Source of the DNA: Flavobacteriales bacterium
GTDB lineage: Bacteria; Bacteroidota; Bacteroidia; Flavobacteriales_D; Crocinitomicaceae
Assembly (NCBI GenBank): GCA_947449575.1
Contig: CANFRV010000003.1
Coordinates: 1-64,000, forward strand
Direction: 5' to 3'
DNA length: 64,000 nt
Part shown: in pieces, positions 1 through 9,336 of the stretch
Numbering within the stretch: position 1 is the stretch's first letter
How the letters are laid out: the number at the start of each line of letters is the position of its first letter
Translations under genes and position numbers: made by a program
Notes under the pieces: model-generated
Told to the model about the DNA's origin: nothing
Database searches by the model: none
The model's input: the letters and a program-made list of their open reading frames with translations, nothing else

Positions 1-301
1 AAGCATTTAGAAGTCAATTTAGAGGTGTGAAAAACATAGAATTTTTCCTTTTTAGACTTACAAATATTTATGCTTAAATTTTAGCTCCCCACAACAATTC
101 GACTTGATCCATTTTCTCTTCATCAAGGAAAAGTGTGAGAATTATAATCGAAGCAAAATCGATAGTCTTTTTTATAATTTATAATGGAATAATATTTTTA
201 ATTTGTCCACAACATTCGGGTTTGATCCATCACAAGTAGAAAATTGATTATAATTAAAAAAGAGCAACTACTTTCGCACGTTACTCTTTCTTTTTTTTGG
301 G
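1..301. other. Intergenic region with short repeats
   Basis: No credible gene is seen between the window edge and the tRNA. Two imperfect direct copies of a motif built on CCACAACA, TTCG and TTGATCCAT lie at about 87-112 and 207-230. A 25-bp stretch at 111-135 recurs exactly at 33182-33206. The rest is AT-rich. The stretch looks like an interspersed-repeat deposit downstream of the tRNA-His gene, but its function is unknown. Confidence 0.5.
111..135. repeat. Interspersed repeat, copy 1
   Basis: These 25 bases are identical to 33182-33206, and similarity continues more weakly for about 20 bases downstream. Both copies lie in intergenic DNA. This suggests a small non-coding repeat family in the genome. 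Only two clear copies are visible here. Confidence 0.6.
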
Positions 302-376
302 GGAGGCTAGTGGGGATCGAACCCACGACCTACGGTACCACAAACCGTCGCTCTAACCGACTGAGCTATAGCCTCC
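302..376 (-). tRNA. trnH: tRNA-His (anticodon GUG)
   Basis: The reverse strand folds as a full cloverleaf. It has a 7-bp acceptor stem (GAGGCTA/TAGCCTC), D arm, anticodon stem ACGGT/ACCGT around loop TTGTGGT, and T arm GTGGG-TTCGATC-CCCAC. The loop centre reads GTG, which decodes His codons. An extra 5' G (G-1) opposite C73 is encoded, which is the diagnostic identity element of tRNA-His. The 3' end continues CCCAAA, so CCA does not appear to be precisely encoded. A short run of A/T follows. Confidence 0.97.
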
Positions 377-636
377 ATTTTGAAGAGTGCAAATATAGTA
401 TTTCCAAATTTTATTTACGCATTAAATTCGATTTTATTTTAAATATTTTACGAAATGAAATAAAATCCCTCATAATGAGCTCTCAATATTTGGTTGGATA
501 AACAAAAATAATCCAGACTTTAGCGTTAAATAGAAATATGTTAATCGACTTATTTAGTTTTGGTTGTTAATAAAAACTGAAGTAGCTCCATCGCACAAGG
601 AGTTCAGTGACTTATTTTTGTAAAAAAAAGAAACTG

Positions 637-1590
637 ATGCTTAAAATTGGTGTATTAGGAGCTAGTGGTTTGGCGAAAATCCACATTCGTTTGCTTATTG
701 AACTGAATGATCAATTTGAATTAGTCGGATTTTATGAGCCAGATGATCAAAAAGCGCAACAAATATCTGACCTATATGCAGTTAAAAGATTTCAATCTTA
801 CGATGATTTACTAGAAAAAGTGGATTGTGTTGATATAGTATCTTCCACTTTAAAACACTATGAATTAGCAACTATGGCCTTAAGGAAAAGTAAACATATT
901 TTTCTCGAGAAACCTATTACACAAACAATTGAAGAAGCAAAGTCATTAATTAATCTTTCCAGAGAAGCAAGTGTGAAATTTCAAGTAGGTTCCACAAATC
1001 GCTTTAATCCTGCTTTTTTAGCAAGTATTTCTGGAATTAAAAAACCAAAATTAATTGATGCTCAAAATCATCTACAATACAATGCGGAATCTAGCGAAAT
1101 TTCATTGGTGTTGGATCTCATGATGAGTGATATTGATATTGCCTTGAGTATCGTTAAGTCTGGAATACGAAAAATTTCAGCTACTGGAATTTCTGTTTTT
1201 AGTAAGGAAAATGATATTGTAAATGTAAAATTAGAATTTGATAATGGCTGTGTTGCCAATTTATCAGCCAGTAGACTTTCTAAAGTTTACCGAAATGAAA
1301 CGCAGTTTTTTCAAAAAGAAAAATGTGTTACGGTTAATTTTTTAACCAATGAACTGGAAGAAGTTGACCTAAAAAACACCACTGATTCTAAATTAATCGT
1401 TTCTACTTTACCTGAGATTGAAGCACTTAATCCAATTAAGTATGAATTTAAATCTTTTTATGATGTAATAGTAAACGATAAAGAACCAATAGTCTCATTA
1501 GAAGATGGTTATAACTCATTAATTGTTGCTCATAAAATTTTAGATATTCTAAATCATTCAAATGTTCCTGCCGTTGACAATAATTATTGA
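637..1590 (+). CDS. Gfo/Idh/MocA family oxidoreductase
   Basis: Predicted NAD(P)-dependent oxidoreductase of about 318 residues, probably acting on a sugar or sugar-nucleotide derivative in the cytoplasm. The N-terminus has the Rossmann motif GVLGASG. The family EKP signature (FLEKPIT), which carries the catalytic lysine, is near residue 90. An upstream GTG at 607 would add ten Lys-rich residues (TYFCKKKK) ahead of the Rossmann strand, so ATG 637 is preferred. It precedes a lipoprotein and a polyprenyl-phosphate sugar transferase on the same strand, which hints at surface polysaccharide metabolism, but the substrate cannot be read from sequence. Family assignment is firm. Confidence 0.85.
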   Translation: MLKIGVLGASGLAKIHIRLLIELNDQFELVGFYEPDDQKAQQISDLYAVKRFQSYDDLLEKVDCVDIVSSTLKHYELATMALRKSKHIFLEKPITQTIEEAKSLINLSREASVKFQVGSTNRFNPAFLASISGIKKPKLIDAQNHLQYNAESSEISLVLDLMMSDIDIALSIVKSGIRKISATGISVFSKENDIVNVKLEFDNGCVANLSASRLSKVYRNETQFFQKEKCVTVNFLTNELEEVDLKNTTDSKLIVSTLPEIEALNPIKYEFKSFYDVIVNDKEPIVSLEDGYNSLIVAHKILDILNHSNVPAVDNNY

Positions 1591-1600
1591 AAATTTGCGT

Positions 1601-1608
1601 TAAATTTG
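1601..1608 (+). promoter_or_regulatory. Bacteroidetes -7 box (TAAATTTG)
   Basis: TAAATTTG matches the Bacteroidetes -7 consensus TAnnTTTG exactly. It lies just before the lipoprotein gene. Transcription from it would begin at about 1612, which favours ATG 1622 over ATG 1613 as the start. Confidence 0.45.
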
Positions 1609-1621
1609 GGCTATGTACTTT

Positions 1622-2485
1622 ATGAGAACTATATTTTCATTGCTTTTAGTTGGTTTTTTGTTTTCTTCTTGCTTGAAAAACAATCCGGACCCTTCCTGGC
1701 TGGAAGTCAATGCTTGGACTTTGGAAGCGAACTCATCGGCATCCATGTATCAAGGGGAATTAACACATAATTTTACCGATGCCTGGGTGTACATTGATGA
1801 CGAAATAATTGGTGTTTTTGAAGTACCATTTAAAATTCCGCTATTGCTGAAGGGAAATGTAAATATCAAAATTTATCCTGCAATTAAAAATAATGGTATT
1901 TCAGCTACCAAGAAATTATTTCCATTTACTGAAGTGTATGAAGTGAATACGGAGTTAGTTCAAAATAAAACAGTTACCCTAAATCCAGTCACGCGCTATT
2001 ATTCATGGACAAAATTTTGGATCGAGGATTTTGAAGATGCTGCAATGCAAATTGAGAATGATCCTAATTCCTTGACGCAAATTACGTCGGCTAATGATCC
2101 ACTCATTTTGAAATATGGAAATTATTATGGTCACGTTACTCTAACGCCTGCAGATTCAAGTTGGATTGCCTATACTACAGAACATTTGGTTTTGCCAAAA
2201 GGGGGGAAGGAAGTGTATTTAGAAATAGATTATTATAACACGAATTCTTTAACTACCGGCGTTTTAGCGATTTCTCCAACGGATGTGAAGCCTAATCAAA
2301 ATATCCAATTAAACAAACAAGAAACGTCTTCAATCAAGTGGAAGAAAATTTATATTGACATCAAAGAAATTGTGTCGTTCTACACTACTGCTTCCTACTA
2401 TCAGATGAGTTTTCAGGCTTATTTAGAGGCCGGTTTAGGTACTGGCGAAATTTGTATTGACAATATTAAAGTAGTTTATTTCTAA
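1622..2485 (+). CDS. Hypothetical lipoprotein
   Basis: Unknown 287-residue protein. It starts with a lipoprotein signal peptide: MRT, a hydrophobic stretch, then lipobox FSSC with Cys17 as the lipidation site. The mature part has two halves. The first (about 40-130) looks like a beta-rich domain resembling a carboxypeptidase-regulatory or PEGA fold (AWVYIDDEIIG, PFKIPLL). The second (about 140-287) ends with GEICIDNIKVVYF, as in jelly-roll carbohydrate-binding-like domains. It ends 3 bp before the sugar transferase gene, so the two are probably co-transcribed. It is likely anchored to the outer membrane or periplasmic face. No function is assigned. Confidence 0.75.
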   Translation: MRTIFSLLLVGFLFSSCLKNNPDPSWLEVNAWTLEANSSASMYQGELTHNFTDAWVYIDDEIIGVFEVPFKIPLLLKGNVNIKIYPAIKNNGISATKKLFPFTEVYEVNTELVQNKTVTLNPVTRYYSWTKFWIEDFEDAAMQIENDPNSLTQITSANDPLILKYGNYYGHVTLTPADSSWIAYTTEHLVLPKGGKEVYLEIDYYNTNSLTTGVLAISPTDVKPNQNIQLNKQETSSIKWKKIYIDIKEIVSFYTTASYYQMSFQAYLEAGLGTGEICIDNIKVVYF

Positions 2486-2488
2486 TTT

Positions 2489-3883
2489 ATGTTTCGAAGT
2501 TTATTAACGATTATTTTTATTTTAATAGATTGGTTGTCAGCTTCTTTTTCTTGGGGTGTTTTTTATTATTGTCGAAAAACGTACATCGAAAATCAAGAAT
2601 TCACTGTCGATTCTACTTTTTATAGCGGTATTTTCTTTGTGCCATTTATTTGGACAGCAATCTATCTTTTACAAGGTACATATTATGATGTTAGAAGATT
2701 ATACCGGCTAAAAATTTTCAGCTACACTTTTTTCAGTTCAATCGTTGGAACGATAATACTCTTTTTCTTCTTTCTTTTAGATGATAATGTGAAGGATTAT
2801 CAACTGTATTATAAATCGATTCTAATCTTATTTTCAATTTATTTCAGTTTTTCTTTTATTCCTCGTATTTTTTTAATCAGCTTTATTGTGAAAAAAGTAC
2901 ATCATAATAAAAGTGGTTTTAGAACCTTGTTAATCGGTGGAAGTGAAAAAGCGGTGGCTATCTACAATGAAATACTAAACTTACCCAAAGGTATTGGTAA
3001 TCAATTTGTCGGTTTTGTTAATTTAAACGGGGTAGATAAGGCGCTTGAATCCCAGCTGACCTATTTGGGGCACGTGAATAATCTGGATCTTATCTTGCGA
3101 GAAAATAAAATTGAAGAGGTGATTATTGCGCTAGAAATTAGTGATCATGCTCGCCTAAGAAATATTATATCTAGGATTGAAGGAGGAAATATTAAAATAA
3201 AAATATCACCAGATATGTATGATCTTTTATTAGGATCGGTGAAGATGAATAATCTTTTTGGAGCTTTACTTTTTGAGGTAAATTCAGATTCGATGCCTGT
3301 CGGTCAGCAGATTGTAAAACGGATTTTAGATTTTGTGATTTCTGCTGTTTCAATCATTCTTTTATTGCCTTTTTATGTGATAATGGCGATCGCTGTGAAA
3401 ACATCTTCAAAGGGCCCTATATTTTTCAAGCAAGAACGGGTAGGACTAAATGGTATTCCTTTCAATATCATTAAATTTAGAACAATGTACACTGATGCTG
3501 AAAATGCTGGACCACAGTTGTCATTTGAAAATGATCCTAGAATTACAAAAGTAGGACGATATATGCGGAAATTGAGATTTGATGAATTTCCTCAATTTTA
3601 TAATGTTTTAAAGGGAGAAATGTCGCTCGTAGGTCCGAGACCAGAACGCCAATTTTATATCGATCAAATTATAGAAGTGGAGCCACAATTTTTGCAATTA
3701 ACCAACGTTAGACCGGGAATTACATCCTGGGGTCAAGTAAAATATGGCTACGCTGAAAATACACAAGAAATGCTAAAAAGGATGAAATTTGATCTCCTCT
3801 ACATTAAAAACCGAACGCTCGCATTAGATTTTAAAATCATGCTATACACCATTTTAATTGTCATTAAGGCAAAGGGGAAATGA
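2489..3883 (+). CDS. Polyprenyl-phosphate sugar-1-phosphate transferase (WcaJ/PglC superfamily)
   Basis: Membrane enzyme that transfers a sugar-1-phosphate from a UDP-sugar to undecaprenyl phosphate, the first step of an exopolysaccharide, O-antigen or glycan repeat unit. Four hydrophobic N-terminal segments (about 1-130) are followed by a nucleotide-binding-like domain (LLIGGSEKAVAIYNE near 150). From about 270 comes the bacterial sugar transferase domain, with its membrane re-entrant helix and the motifs KFRTM, RFDEFPQ, LKGEMSLVGPRPE and RPGITSWGQV. At 464 residues it is full length for the WcaJ type. It follows the lipoprotein gene by 3 bp. The sugar donor is unknown. Confidence 0.9.
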   Translation: MFRSLLTIIFILIDWLSASFSWGVFYYCRKTYIENQEFTVDSTFYSGIFFVPFIWTAIYLLQGTYYDVRRLYRLKIFSYTFFSSIVGTIILFFFFLLDDNVKDYQLYYKSILILFSIYFSFSFIPRIFLISFIVKKVHHNKSGFRTLLIGGSEKAVAIYNEILNLPKGIGNQFVGFVNLNGVDKALESQLTYLGHVNNLDLILRENKIEEVIIALEISDHARLRNIISRIEGGNIKIKISPDMYDLLLGSVKMNNLFGALLFEVNSDSMPVGQQIVKRILDFVISAVSIILLLPFYVIMAIAVKTSSKGPIFFKQERVGLNGIPFNIIKFRTMYTDAENAGPQLSFENDPRITKVGRYMRKLRFDEFPQFYNVLKGEMSLVGPRPERQFYIDQIIEVEPQFLQLTNVRPGITSWGQVKYGYAENTQEMLKRMKFDLLYIKNRTLALDFKIMLYTILIVIKAKGK

Positions 3884-3894
3884 GCACTGATGGT

Positions 3895-4506
3895 TTATTT
3901 AATATGAACATCAAACATTTTTCTATCCTCAATAAATCCTGTTAATTTATCACCAATTTTTACGGGGCCCACACCAGATGGTGTTCCTGTATAAATTAAA
4001 TCACCCGTTTTTAAGGTCATAAATTGAGATAGATATACAATTAATTGATCGATCGAGAAAATCATATCTTTCACATGTCCAATTTGAACAACTTCTTCAT
4101 TTTTTTGTAGAGAAAATTGAAGGTTTTCCCAATCTAGATCCGCTTTTTTTATGAAGTCTTTTGAAATGGGAGCGCTGTGCTCAAAAGATTTTGCTATTTC
4201 CCAGGGATGCCCTTTTGATTTGCAGATCTCTTGTAAATCTCTTGCTGTAAAGTCGATTCCTAAGCCAATCTCACTGTAATAATTATGTGCAAATTTCTCT
4301 GAAATATTTTTCCCTACTTTACATATTTTCACAACAAGTTCACATTCATAATGCAGATCTTTGGTAAATGAAGGATAGAAAAAAGGATTTCCTGGCTTTA
4401 AATAAGCAGTATCGGGCTTCATAAAGAACATAGGAGTAGTTGGAATCTCTGATTTCATTTCTTTTGCATGATCTGCATAATTTCTTCCAATACAAATTAT
4501 TTTCAT
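3895..4506 (-). CDS. Fumarylacetoacetate hydrolase family protein
   Basis: Cytoplasmic metal-dependent hydrolase, decarboxylase or isomerase of the FAH/YcgM family. At 203 residues it is a single-domain member. Conserved features are the start KIICIGRNYADHAKE, the substrate-binding FFMKPDTA, the metal ligands in HYECELV (E-x-E), the Asp in GIDFTARDLQ, and the C-terminal YTGTPSGVGP. Small members of this family act as oxaloacetate decarboxylases or acylpyruvases; which one this is cannot be decided here. It lies 10 bp downstream of the exonuclease gene and is probably co-transcribed with it. It is convergent with the sugar transferase. Confidence 0.88.
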   Translation of the reverse strand: MKIICIGRNYADHAKEMKSEIPTTPMFFMKPDTAYLKPGNPFFYPSFTKDLHYECELVVKICKVGKNISEKFAHNYYSEIGLGIDFTARDLQEICKSKGHPWEIAKSFEHSAPISKDFIKKADLDWENLQFSLQKNEEVVQIGHVKDMIFSIDQLIVYLSQFMTLKTGDLIYTGTPSGVGPVKIGDKLTGFIEDRKMFDVHIK

Positions 4507-4516
4507 TCCCTCGATT

Positions 4517-5419
4517 TTATTTAAATTTATTCTTTAAGGCAGCTAATTTATCTTCTAGCGATTCAGTTGATTCTTGCTTAATAATAATTGGCTCTTCTCT
4601 TAATTTTTTTCTAACTTTTTCGACTGGTTCTATCGCTGCAGCTGGAATAGTTTTTTTTATTTTTTCCATCTCATTTCGCAAACATTGTTTTGTATACAAA
4701 GGGAAATCAGCATTTAGCATCCATCCATAATAACCAGGCTCGGAAATTGAAATTTCTTTGATTGTTTTCCCTTTATTTTTCCCAAAATTATATACCGCTT
4801 CTCCATCATCATTGATGGCTAATCTTCCGGCAAAGTCAAGTAGATTAAAGTTTCCTGCTTTGGAGAATTCAGATAGAAAATCAATGTTATTTTCTATCGA
4901 TTCATATTTCTCAACTTGCGCTTTTAGCACTTCCCACGTTGCGGATGTATCTGCTAAAGCATTGTGGGCATTTTCTATATTCTTTTTGCAATAAAATAAA
5001 TAGGCTGCAGCTAATGTCCGCTGTTCCATTTTATGAAAAATATTTTGTACATCAACAAACTTTCTATTCGAAACATCAAAGTTATTTCCAACTCTCAATA
5101 GTTCTTCTGACAAAACAGGAATATCAAATTTATTAGAATTATAACCTGCTAAATCTGCGTCTCCAATAAAATCAACCAACTCATCGGCGATTTCAGAAAA
5201 TGTTGGTTCGTTGACAATGTCTTGGTCATATATTCCATGAATTAAACTTGTTTCGTTAGGGATAGCCATTTCTGGATTGATCCTTCTATGAAAATGTTCT
5301 TCACTGCCATCTGGGTTTGCTTTTATTACAGCAATTTCTACTATTCTATCTTGGGTAATATTTAAACCTGTTGTTTCAAGATCAAAAATAGCCAAAGGTC
5401 TTTTTAAAGATAAATTCAT
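4517..5419 (-). CDS. DnaQ-like 3'-5' exonuclease (DEDDh)
   Basis: A 300-residue exonuclease of the DnaQ/RNase T superfamily. Exo I is FDLETTGL (Asp and Glu metal ligands), Exo II is near YNSNKFDIP, and Exo III is HNALADTSAT (His and Asp), which makes it the DEDDh subtype. After the nuclease fold, residues about 200-235 (FGKNKGKTIKEI, then GYYGWML) match the DUF3820-type domain that often follows such nucleases in Bacteroidetes. The C-terminal 60 residues are charged and end LAALKNKFK. It may act in proofreading or general DNA/RNA turnover; the exact substrate is unknown. A -7 box lies at 5440-5447. Confidence 0.85.
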   Translation of the reverse strand: MNLSLKRPLAIFDLETTGLNITQDRIVEIAVIKANPDGSEEHFHRRINPEMAIPNETSLIHGIYDQDIVNEPTFSEIADELVDFIGDADLAGYNSNKFDIPVLSEELLRVGNNFDVSNRKFVDVQNIFHKMEQRTLAAAYLFYCKKNIENAHNALADTSATWEVLKAQVEKYESIENNIDFLSEFSKAGNFNLLDFAGRLAINDDGEAVYNFGKNKGKTIKEISISEPGYYGWMLNADFPLYTKQCLRNEMEKIKKTIPAAAIEPVEKVRKKLREEPIIIKQESTESLEDKLAALKNKFK

Positions 5420-5439
5420 ACGATTATATAATTCTGTTA

Positions 5440-5447
5440 CAAATATA
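5440..5447 (-). promoter_or_regulatory. -7 box (TATATTTG) for the exonuclease gene
   Basis: On the minus strand TATATTTG matches TAnnTTTG exactly and sits about 20 bp before the exonuclease ATG. It probably drives the exonuclease and FAH-family pair. Confidence 0.4.
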
Positions 5448-5514
5448 AAATTAATGTAGCGATGATAAAGTGAAAAATGTAAAAAGACAAGTTTTAAGCC
5501 TGTAATAAGTAAAA

Positions 5515-5543
5515 AAAAGCCTCTTTCATTGAAAGAGGCTTTT
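5515..5543 (-). terminator. Rho-independent terminator after the PD40/OmpA gene
   Basis: A 13-bp perfect stem (AAAAGCCTCTTTC / GAAAGAGGCTTTT) encloses a 3-base loop, with a T run on the minus strand. It lies 6 bp past the stop of the OmpA-family gene. Confidence 0.85.
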
Positions 5544-5548
5544 CAGTT

Positions 5549-7708
5549 TTATTTAAATTTTTTGATCACAAACTCTGTTCGCCTATTCAATTGATGCTCT
5601 TCTTCTGTACAAGTTGAAACGACGGTTCCTTCGCATGCACAACCATTTTTCAACATTGATTCTCCGTATCCTTTTCCATAAATACGGGAACTTCCAACGA
5701 TCCTTTTCTTAATATAAGAGGCTGAGGCTTTTGCTCTTCGGTCAGATAATTTCATATTATATGATTTTGATGCTCTACAATCCGTATGAGATCCTAATTC
5801 AATGACCATAGTAGGATTTTGATTCATGATTTTAATAATCTTGTCCAATTCAATCATTGCGTCAGGTCTGATAGCTGATTTATCTAAGTCAAAATAAATA
5901 GGATTGATTTCAATTAAAGTGGACAAGTCTGTTCCAACTGAAACATTAACAGTTTCTGTTTCTGAAATTTTCACATCAGCAGAAAGTGACTCGCTCTTCA
6001 TAAAGGCATCATAGCTTTTTCCTATCGTGTCTTCTATTTGTACAAATTTCATATTTTCTACATCTAATAGAAGCTCTCTGTAGACTTCAGTGTATTCTGA
6101 AAGACAATCGGTGCTAAATTTTTCAGAGAAAAATTCTTGCGAATCATGTAAATAAGAAACTTCGTATTCCTTACATTTCACCAAAGGATCAAAAAACGAA
6201 CCATCTCTTAATCGAGGAAAAATTTCTGCTACGTCACTATTATCGCAATTCGTACATTTTACCTTCAATGAAATTCCAGTTGGTAATGGTTTATTGTATG
6301 CTGTATTAATGACGCCTCTTAAAGCGGATACACTTTTAATACCCAATTCATCATTTTCAATTTCATAGATGTCTTTTTCACCTACTCCACCTCTTCTAAA
6401 CGATGTGAAATAACCTTTTGTTCCATCAACGGTAGTGGTGTAAAATAAATCATCTCCCGTTCCGTTAATAGGATAACCAAGATTTTTTGGTAAAGACCAA
6501 TTATTAGATTCATCTCTTAGAGAGTAAAATATATCAAATCCACCCATGCTCTCAGCGCCATTGCTCGAATAGTAAAGTGTTTTATTATCTGCTCCAATAA
6601 ATGGAGAATCTTCATCAAAAGGGCTGTTGATGGTTGGTCCAAGGTTTTTTGGCATACTCCAACTTCCATCTGGTAATCTTACAATTCGATATATGTCACG
6701 ACCTCCTAATCCTCCAGGTCTATCAGAAACGAAATAGATGTTTAATCCATCTGTCGTCACAGTACAATGTGTTTCCCAAGATTTAGTGTTTACATTCTTA
6801 ATATCTAAGGGTTGTACTTGCTGAAATGCAGTTGTTTTAAAATCAGAATAGAAAATATCACCTCCTCCTGTATTATCTTGATACACATAGATTCTTCTTT
6901 CGTCAGGACTGATAGCAATGGTAGCTTCGTTTCTTTTTCCTTCACAGAAATCAAGTTTCATCGGCGGATTCCAGAAAAATTCGTTTGTTTTTGGATCACG
7001 ATCTTTGTAACTGATATAAATATCTTCAGGATAGTTATGTAAATATGGATCTCTGTATTGCTTCGTTGATCCGTCTTCCCAAGGTCTTCTCGAGGTGAAA
7101 TACAAAGCTTGACCATCTAAGGAAATGACGGGTGAATACTCAGGATATTCAGTATTAATGGCGCTTCCAATATTATTTATTTTCGACTTTTTAGGCGTCG
7201 ACATCAAATTTTCAGCAACATCACATTGAATTAAATTTAAATTTGCTTGCACAAGTAATGCATTGCTACTTTCACTCAAATTAGAAAATTTAGTGTATAA
7301 TTCTTTTGCTTTCTCTAGTTGCTCGTCCAAATGGTAACAATTACCTAAATAATAATAGATATCAATTGGACAAGTAGTGTCAGTGATTGAAAATAAATCA
7401 TAATCTGAATTTGCCGTTGGAAGCGCAAGATTAAAGTGTTTCATCGCGCCGAGGTAATCAAATTTTGAAGTTAATAGCAAATACCCTTTTCTATAGTTAT
7501 AATTGGCACTTAAGGAATCAAATTGCAGTAATCGATCAACAAGTATGGATGCATAAAATAATTGTCCTTCTTGAACAAAACTTGAACTTTCAATGATTAA
7601 TTGAGGTTCAGGTGCTTCTTTGGCCATTAACCGCACTTGCTTTTCTGTTATCTGCGAGAAAATAGTTACTGGAAGAGAAAATAGAATTAATAATACAATG
7701 TTTTTCAT
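5549..7708 (-). CDS. TPR-PD40-OmpA outer-membrane-associated protein (PorE-like architecture)
   Basis: A 719-residue exported protein with signal peptide MKNIVLLILFSLPVTIFSQ. The domain order is a TPR-like helical region (about 40-170); at least five PD40/WD40-like blades (about 185-460; SPVISLDGQALYF, AISPDERRIYVY, GGRDIYRI, GGFDIFYS); a Cys-containing linker domain (about 470-560); and a C-terminal OmpA peptidoglycan-binding domain (about 600-719; YFDLDKSAIRP, HTDCRAS, NRRTEFVIKK). The order matches the T9SS component PorE and several relatives in Bacteroidetes. T9SS substrates are encoded in this window, but orthology to PorE is not proved because paralogues are common. Confidence 0.8.
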   Translation of the reverse strand: MKNIVLLILFSLPVTIFSQITEKQVRLMAKEAPEPQLIIESSSFVQEGQLFYASILVDRLLQFDSLSANYNYRKGYLLLTSKFDYLGAMKHFNLALPTANSDYDLFSITDTTCPIDIYYYLGNCYHLDEQLEKAKELYTKFSNLSESSNALLVQANLNLIQCDVAENLMSTPKKSKINNIGSAINTEYPEYSPVISLDGQALYFTSRRPWEDGSTKQYRDPYLHNYPEDIYISYKDRDPKTNEFFWNPPMKLDFCEGKRNEATIAISPDERRIYVYQDNTGGGDIFYSDFKTTAFQQVQPLDIKNVNTKSWETHCTVTTDGLNIYFVSDRPGGLGGRDIYRIVRLPDGSWSMPKNLGPTINSPFDEDSPFIGADNKTLYYSSNGAESMGGFDIFYSLRDESNNWSLPKNLGYPINGTGDDLFYTTTVDGTKGYFTSFRRGGVGEKDIYEIENDELGIKSVSALRGVINTAYNKPLPTGISLKVKCTNCDNSDVAEIFPRLRDGSFFDPLVKCKEYEVSYLHDSQEFFSEKFSTDCLSEYTEVYRELLLDVENMKFVQIEDTIGKSYDAFMKSESLSADVKISETETVNVSVGTDLSTLIEINPIYFDLDKSAIRPDAMIELDKIIKIMNQNPTMVIELGSHTDCRASKSYNMKLSDRRAKASASYIKKRIVGSSRIYGKGYGESMLKNGCACEGTVVSTCTEEEHQLNRRTEFVIKKFK

Positions 7709-7735
7709 ATTTACTTTTTTGTTTATTAAAAAAAT

Positions 7736-7768
7736 AAGACCCTCAATAGCAATGATAAAGAGGGTCTT
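7736..7768 (-). terminator. Rho-independent terminator after the E2 gene
   Basis: The stem AAGACCCTC/GAGGGTCTT (9 bp) has a 15-base loop. On the minus strand it is followed by ATTTTTTT. It lies 20 bp beyond the E2 stop codon. Confidence 0.8.
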
Positions 7769-7788
7769 ACGAAATTAGTATTTTTTTC

Positions 7789-9132
7789 TTACAATTCTCT
7801 ATTTATATCAAATTGTTCTAGATAATCAGCTACTCTTCTTACAAATTTACCTCCTAAGGCACCATCAACTACTCGATGATCGTAAGAATGTGATAAGAAC
7901 ATTTTTTGTCGTATTCCAATAAAATCTCCTTCAGGTGTTTCAATAACAGCTGGAACTTTTCGAATTGCTCCCAAAGCTAAAATCGCAACTTGTGGTTGAT
8001 TAATAATTGGAGTTCCCATAATATTCCCAAATGTTCCAACATTCGTCACTGTGAATGTTCCTCCTTGAATATCTTCCGGTTTCAATTTATTTGATCTCGC
8101 TTTATTAGCTAAATTATTTACTTCTTTCGTTAAACCAACTAAGTTCAGTCTATCTGCATTTTTGATGACAGGAACAATTAAATTACCCGTTGGAAGTGCT
8201 GCAGCCATTCCAATATTGATGTTTTTTCTGATAATGATGCTCGTACCACTAACTGAAACATTGATGAGAGGGAAATCTTTGATTGCTTTCACAATCGCCT
8301 CCATGAAAATAGGAGTGAAGGTAATATTTTCATTCTCTCTTTTTTCGAAGTCTTTCTTCACTTTATTTCTCCAATTCACAATATTCGTAACATCTGCTTC
8401 AACATATGACGTAACGTGCGCAGAAGTGTGAACCGACATAACCATATGATCAGAAATCAATTTTCTCATACGATCCATTTCAACGATTTCATCTCCTTCA
8501 TTGATTGTTACTACAGGCTCTTTATGCGCTGCAACGGCTCCTCCTCCCAATTGAGCAGGGGCTATAACTTCACTTTTATTTACTGGTGCAGCAACTGAAT
8601 TAGCAGTTCCTCTGTTTTGTAAATAATCTAATATATCTTTTTTAGTAACTCTACCATCTTGACCAGTACCTAGAAGTGTTTCCAATTCCTGCATCGAAAT
8701 GTTTTCTTTTTCAGCAATACTTCTTACTAATGGAGAATAGAATTTTCCAGATGGACCATTTTTTTCAATACCATCTGCTGTTTTATTAGTTAAAACAACT
8801 ACTTCATCATTTGTTTTAATTATTTCTTGAGCAGAAACTGTGGTAGTAGAAACTTCTTTTTCAGGTTCAGTAGATGCTGACCCACTATCACCATCTGTTG
8901 AAATAATGGCAATTACATCTCCAACTTGAACAACTTGATCTTTTTCAAATAATCGTTTAATCAAAATACCTGCTGCTTCAGAAGGAAGTTCATTATCAAC
9001 TTTATCGGTTGCAACTTCAACTAAAGGTTCATCCATACTGACCGTTTCACCGATTTCTTTTAACCAATTTGTAATGGTTGCTTCCGTTACACTTTCTCCC
9101 ATTTTAGGAAGTCTTATTTCAATTTGCGCCAT
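7789..9132 (-). CDS. Dihydrolipoamide acyltransferase, E2 of a 2-oxoacid dehydrogenase complex
   Basis: Core acyltransferase of a 2-oxoacid dehydrogenase complex, 447 residues, cytoplasmic. The N-terminal lipoyl domain carries the lipoylated lysine in EVATDKVDNE (about residue 43). A peripheral subunit-binding domain (YSPLVRSIAEKENIS to GRVTKKDILDYL) lies at about 130-170. The catalytic domain ends with HRVVDGALGG, where the His and Asp are catalytic. Having one lipoyl domain and TDKVDNE/PSE is more like branched-chain or generic E2s than the pyruvate E2 with KAT. The start is at MAQIEIRLPKMGES; an in-frame ATG six codons upstream is less likely. No E1 or E3 gene is adjacent. Confidence 0.9.
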   Translation of the reverse strand: MAQIEIRLPKMGESVTEATITNWLKEIGETVSMDEPLVEVATDKVDNELPSEAAGILIKRLFEKDQVVQVGDVIAIISTDGDSGSASTEPEKEVSTTTVSAQEIIKTNDEVVVLTNKTADGIEKNGPSGKFYSPLVRSIAEKENISMQELETLLGTGQDGRVTKKDILDYLQNRGTANSVAAPVNKSEVIAPAQLGGGAVAAHKEPVVTINEGDEIVEMDRMRKLISDHMVMSVHTSAHVTSYVEADVTNIVNWRNKVKKDFEKRENENITFTPIFMEAIVKAIKDFPLINVSVSGTSIIIRKNINIGMAAALPTGNLIVPVIKNADRLNLVGLTKEVNNLANKARSNKLKPEDIQGGTFTVTNVGTFGNIMGTPIINQPQVAILALGAIRKVPAVIETPEGDFIGIRQKMFLSHSYDHRVVDGALGGKFVRRVADYLEQFDINREL

Positions 9133-9163
9133 AGCTATTAATGGTATCAATATTTATTATTTG

Positions 9164-9171
9164 CAAAAATA
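9164..9171 (-). promoter_or_regulatory. -7 box (TATTTTTG) for the E2 gene
   Basis: TATTTTTG on the minus strand matches TAnnTTTG exactly. It lies about 32 bp upstream of the chosen E2 start codon. Confidence 0.4.
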
Positions 9172-9336
9172 CTGTAATATTCGTTTAATACAACAAGATA
9201 AACAGTGGAAATGTTATTTAATAATCAAAAAGTTTATTAAAAGGTGAGATTTTGATTTCTTTTTTGATTTTCTGAAGGTTTGGAAATCATTTAAGCTCAA
9301 AGAGTGGTTTTTTCTCTTGAAAATTAAAAAATAATT

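Noticed and set aside
244-501. 85-codon plus-strand open frame
   Set aside because: It overlaps the tRNA-His gene on the other strand, and its sequence is the antisense of that tRNA plus AT-rich DNA.
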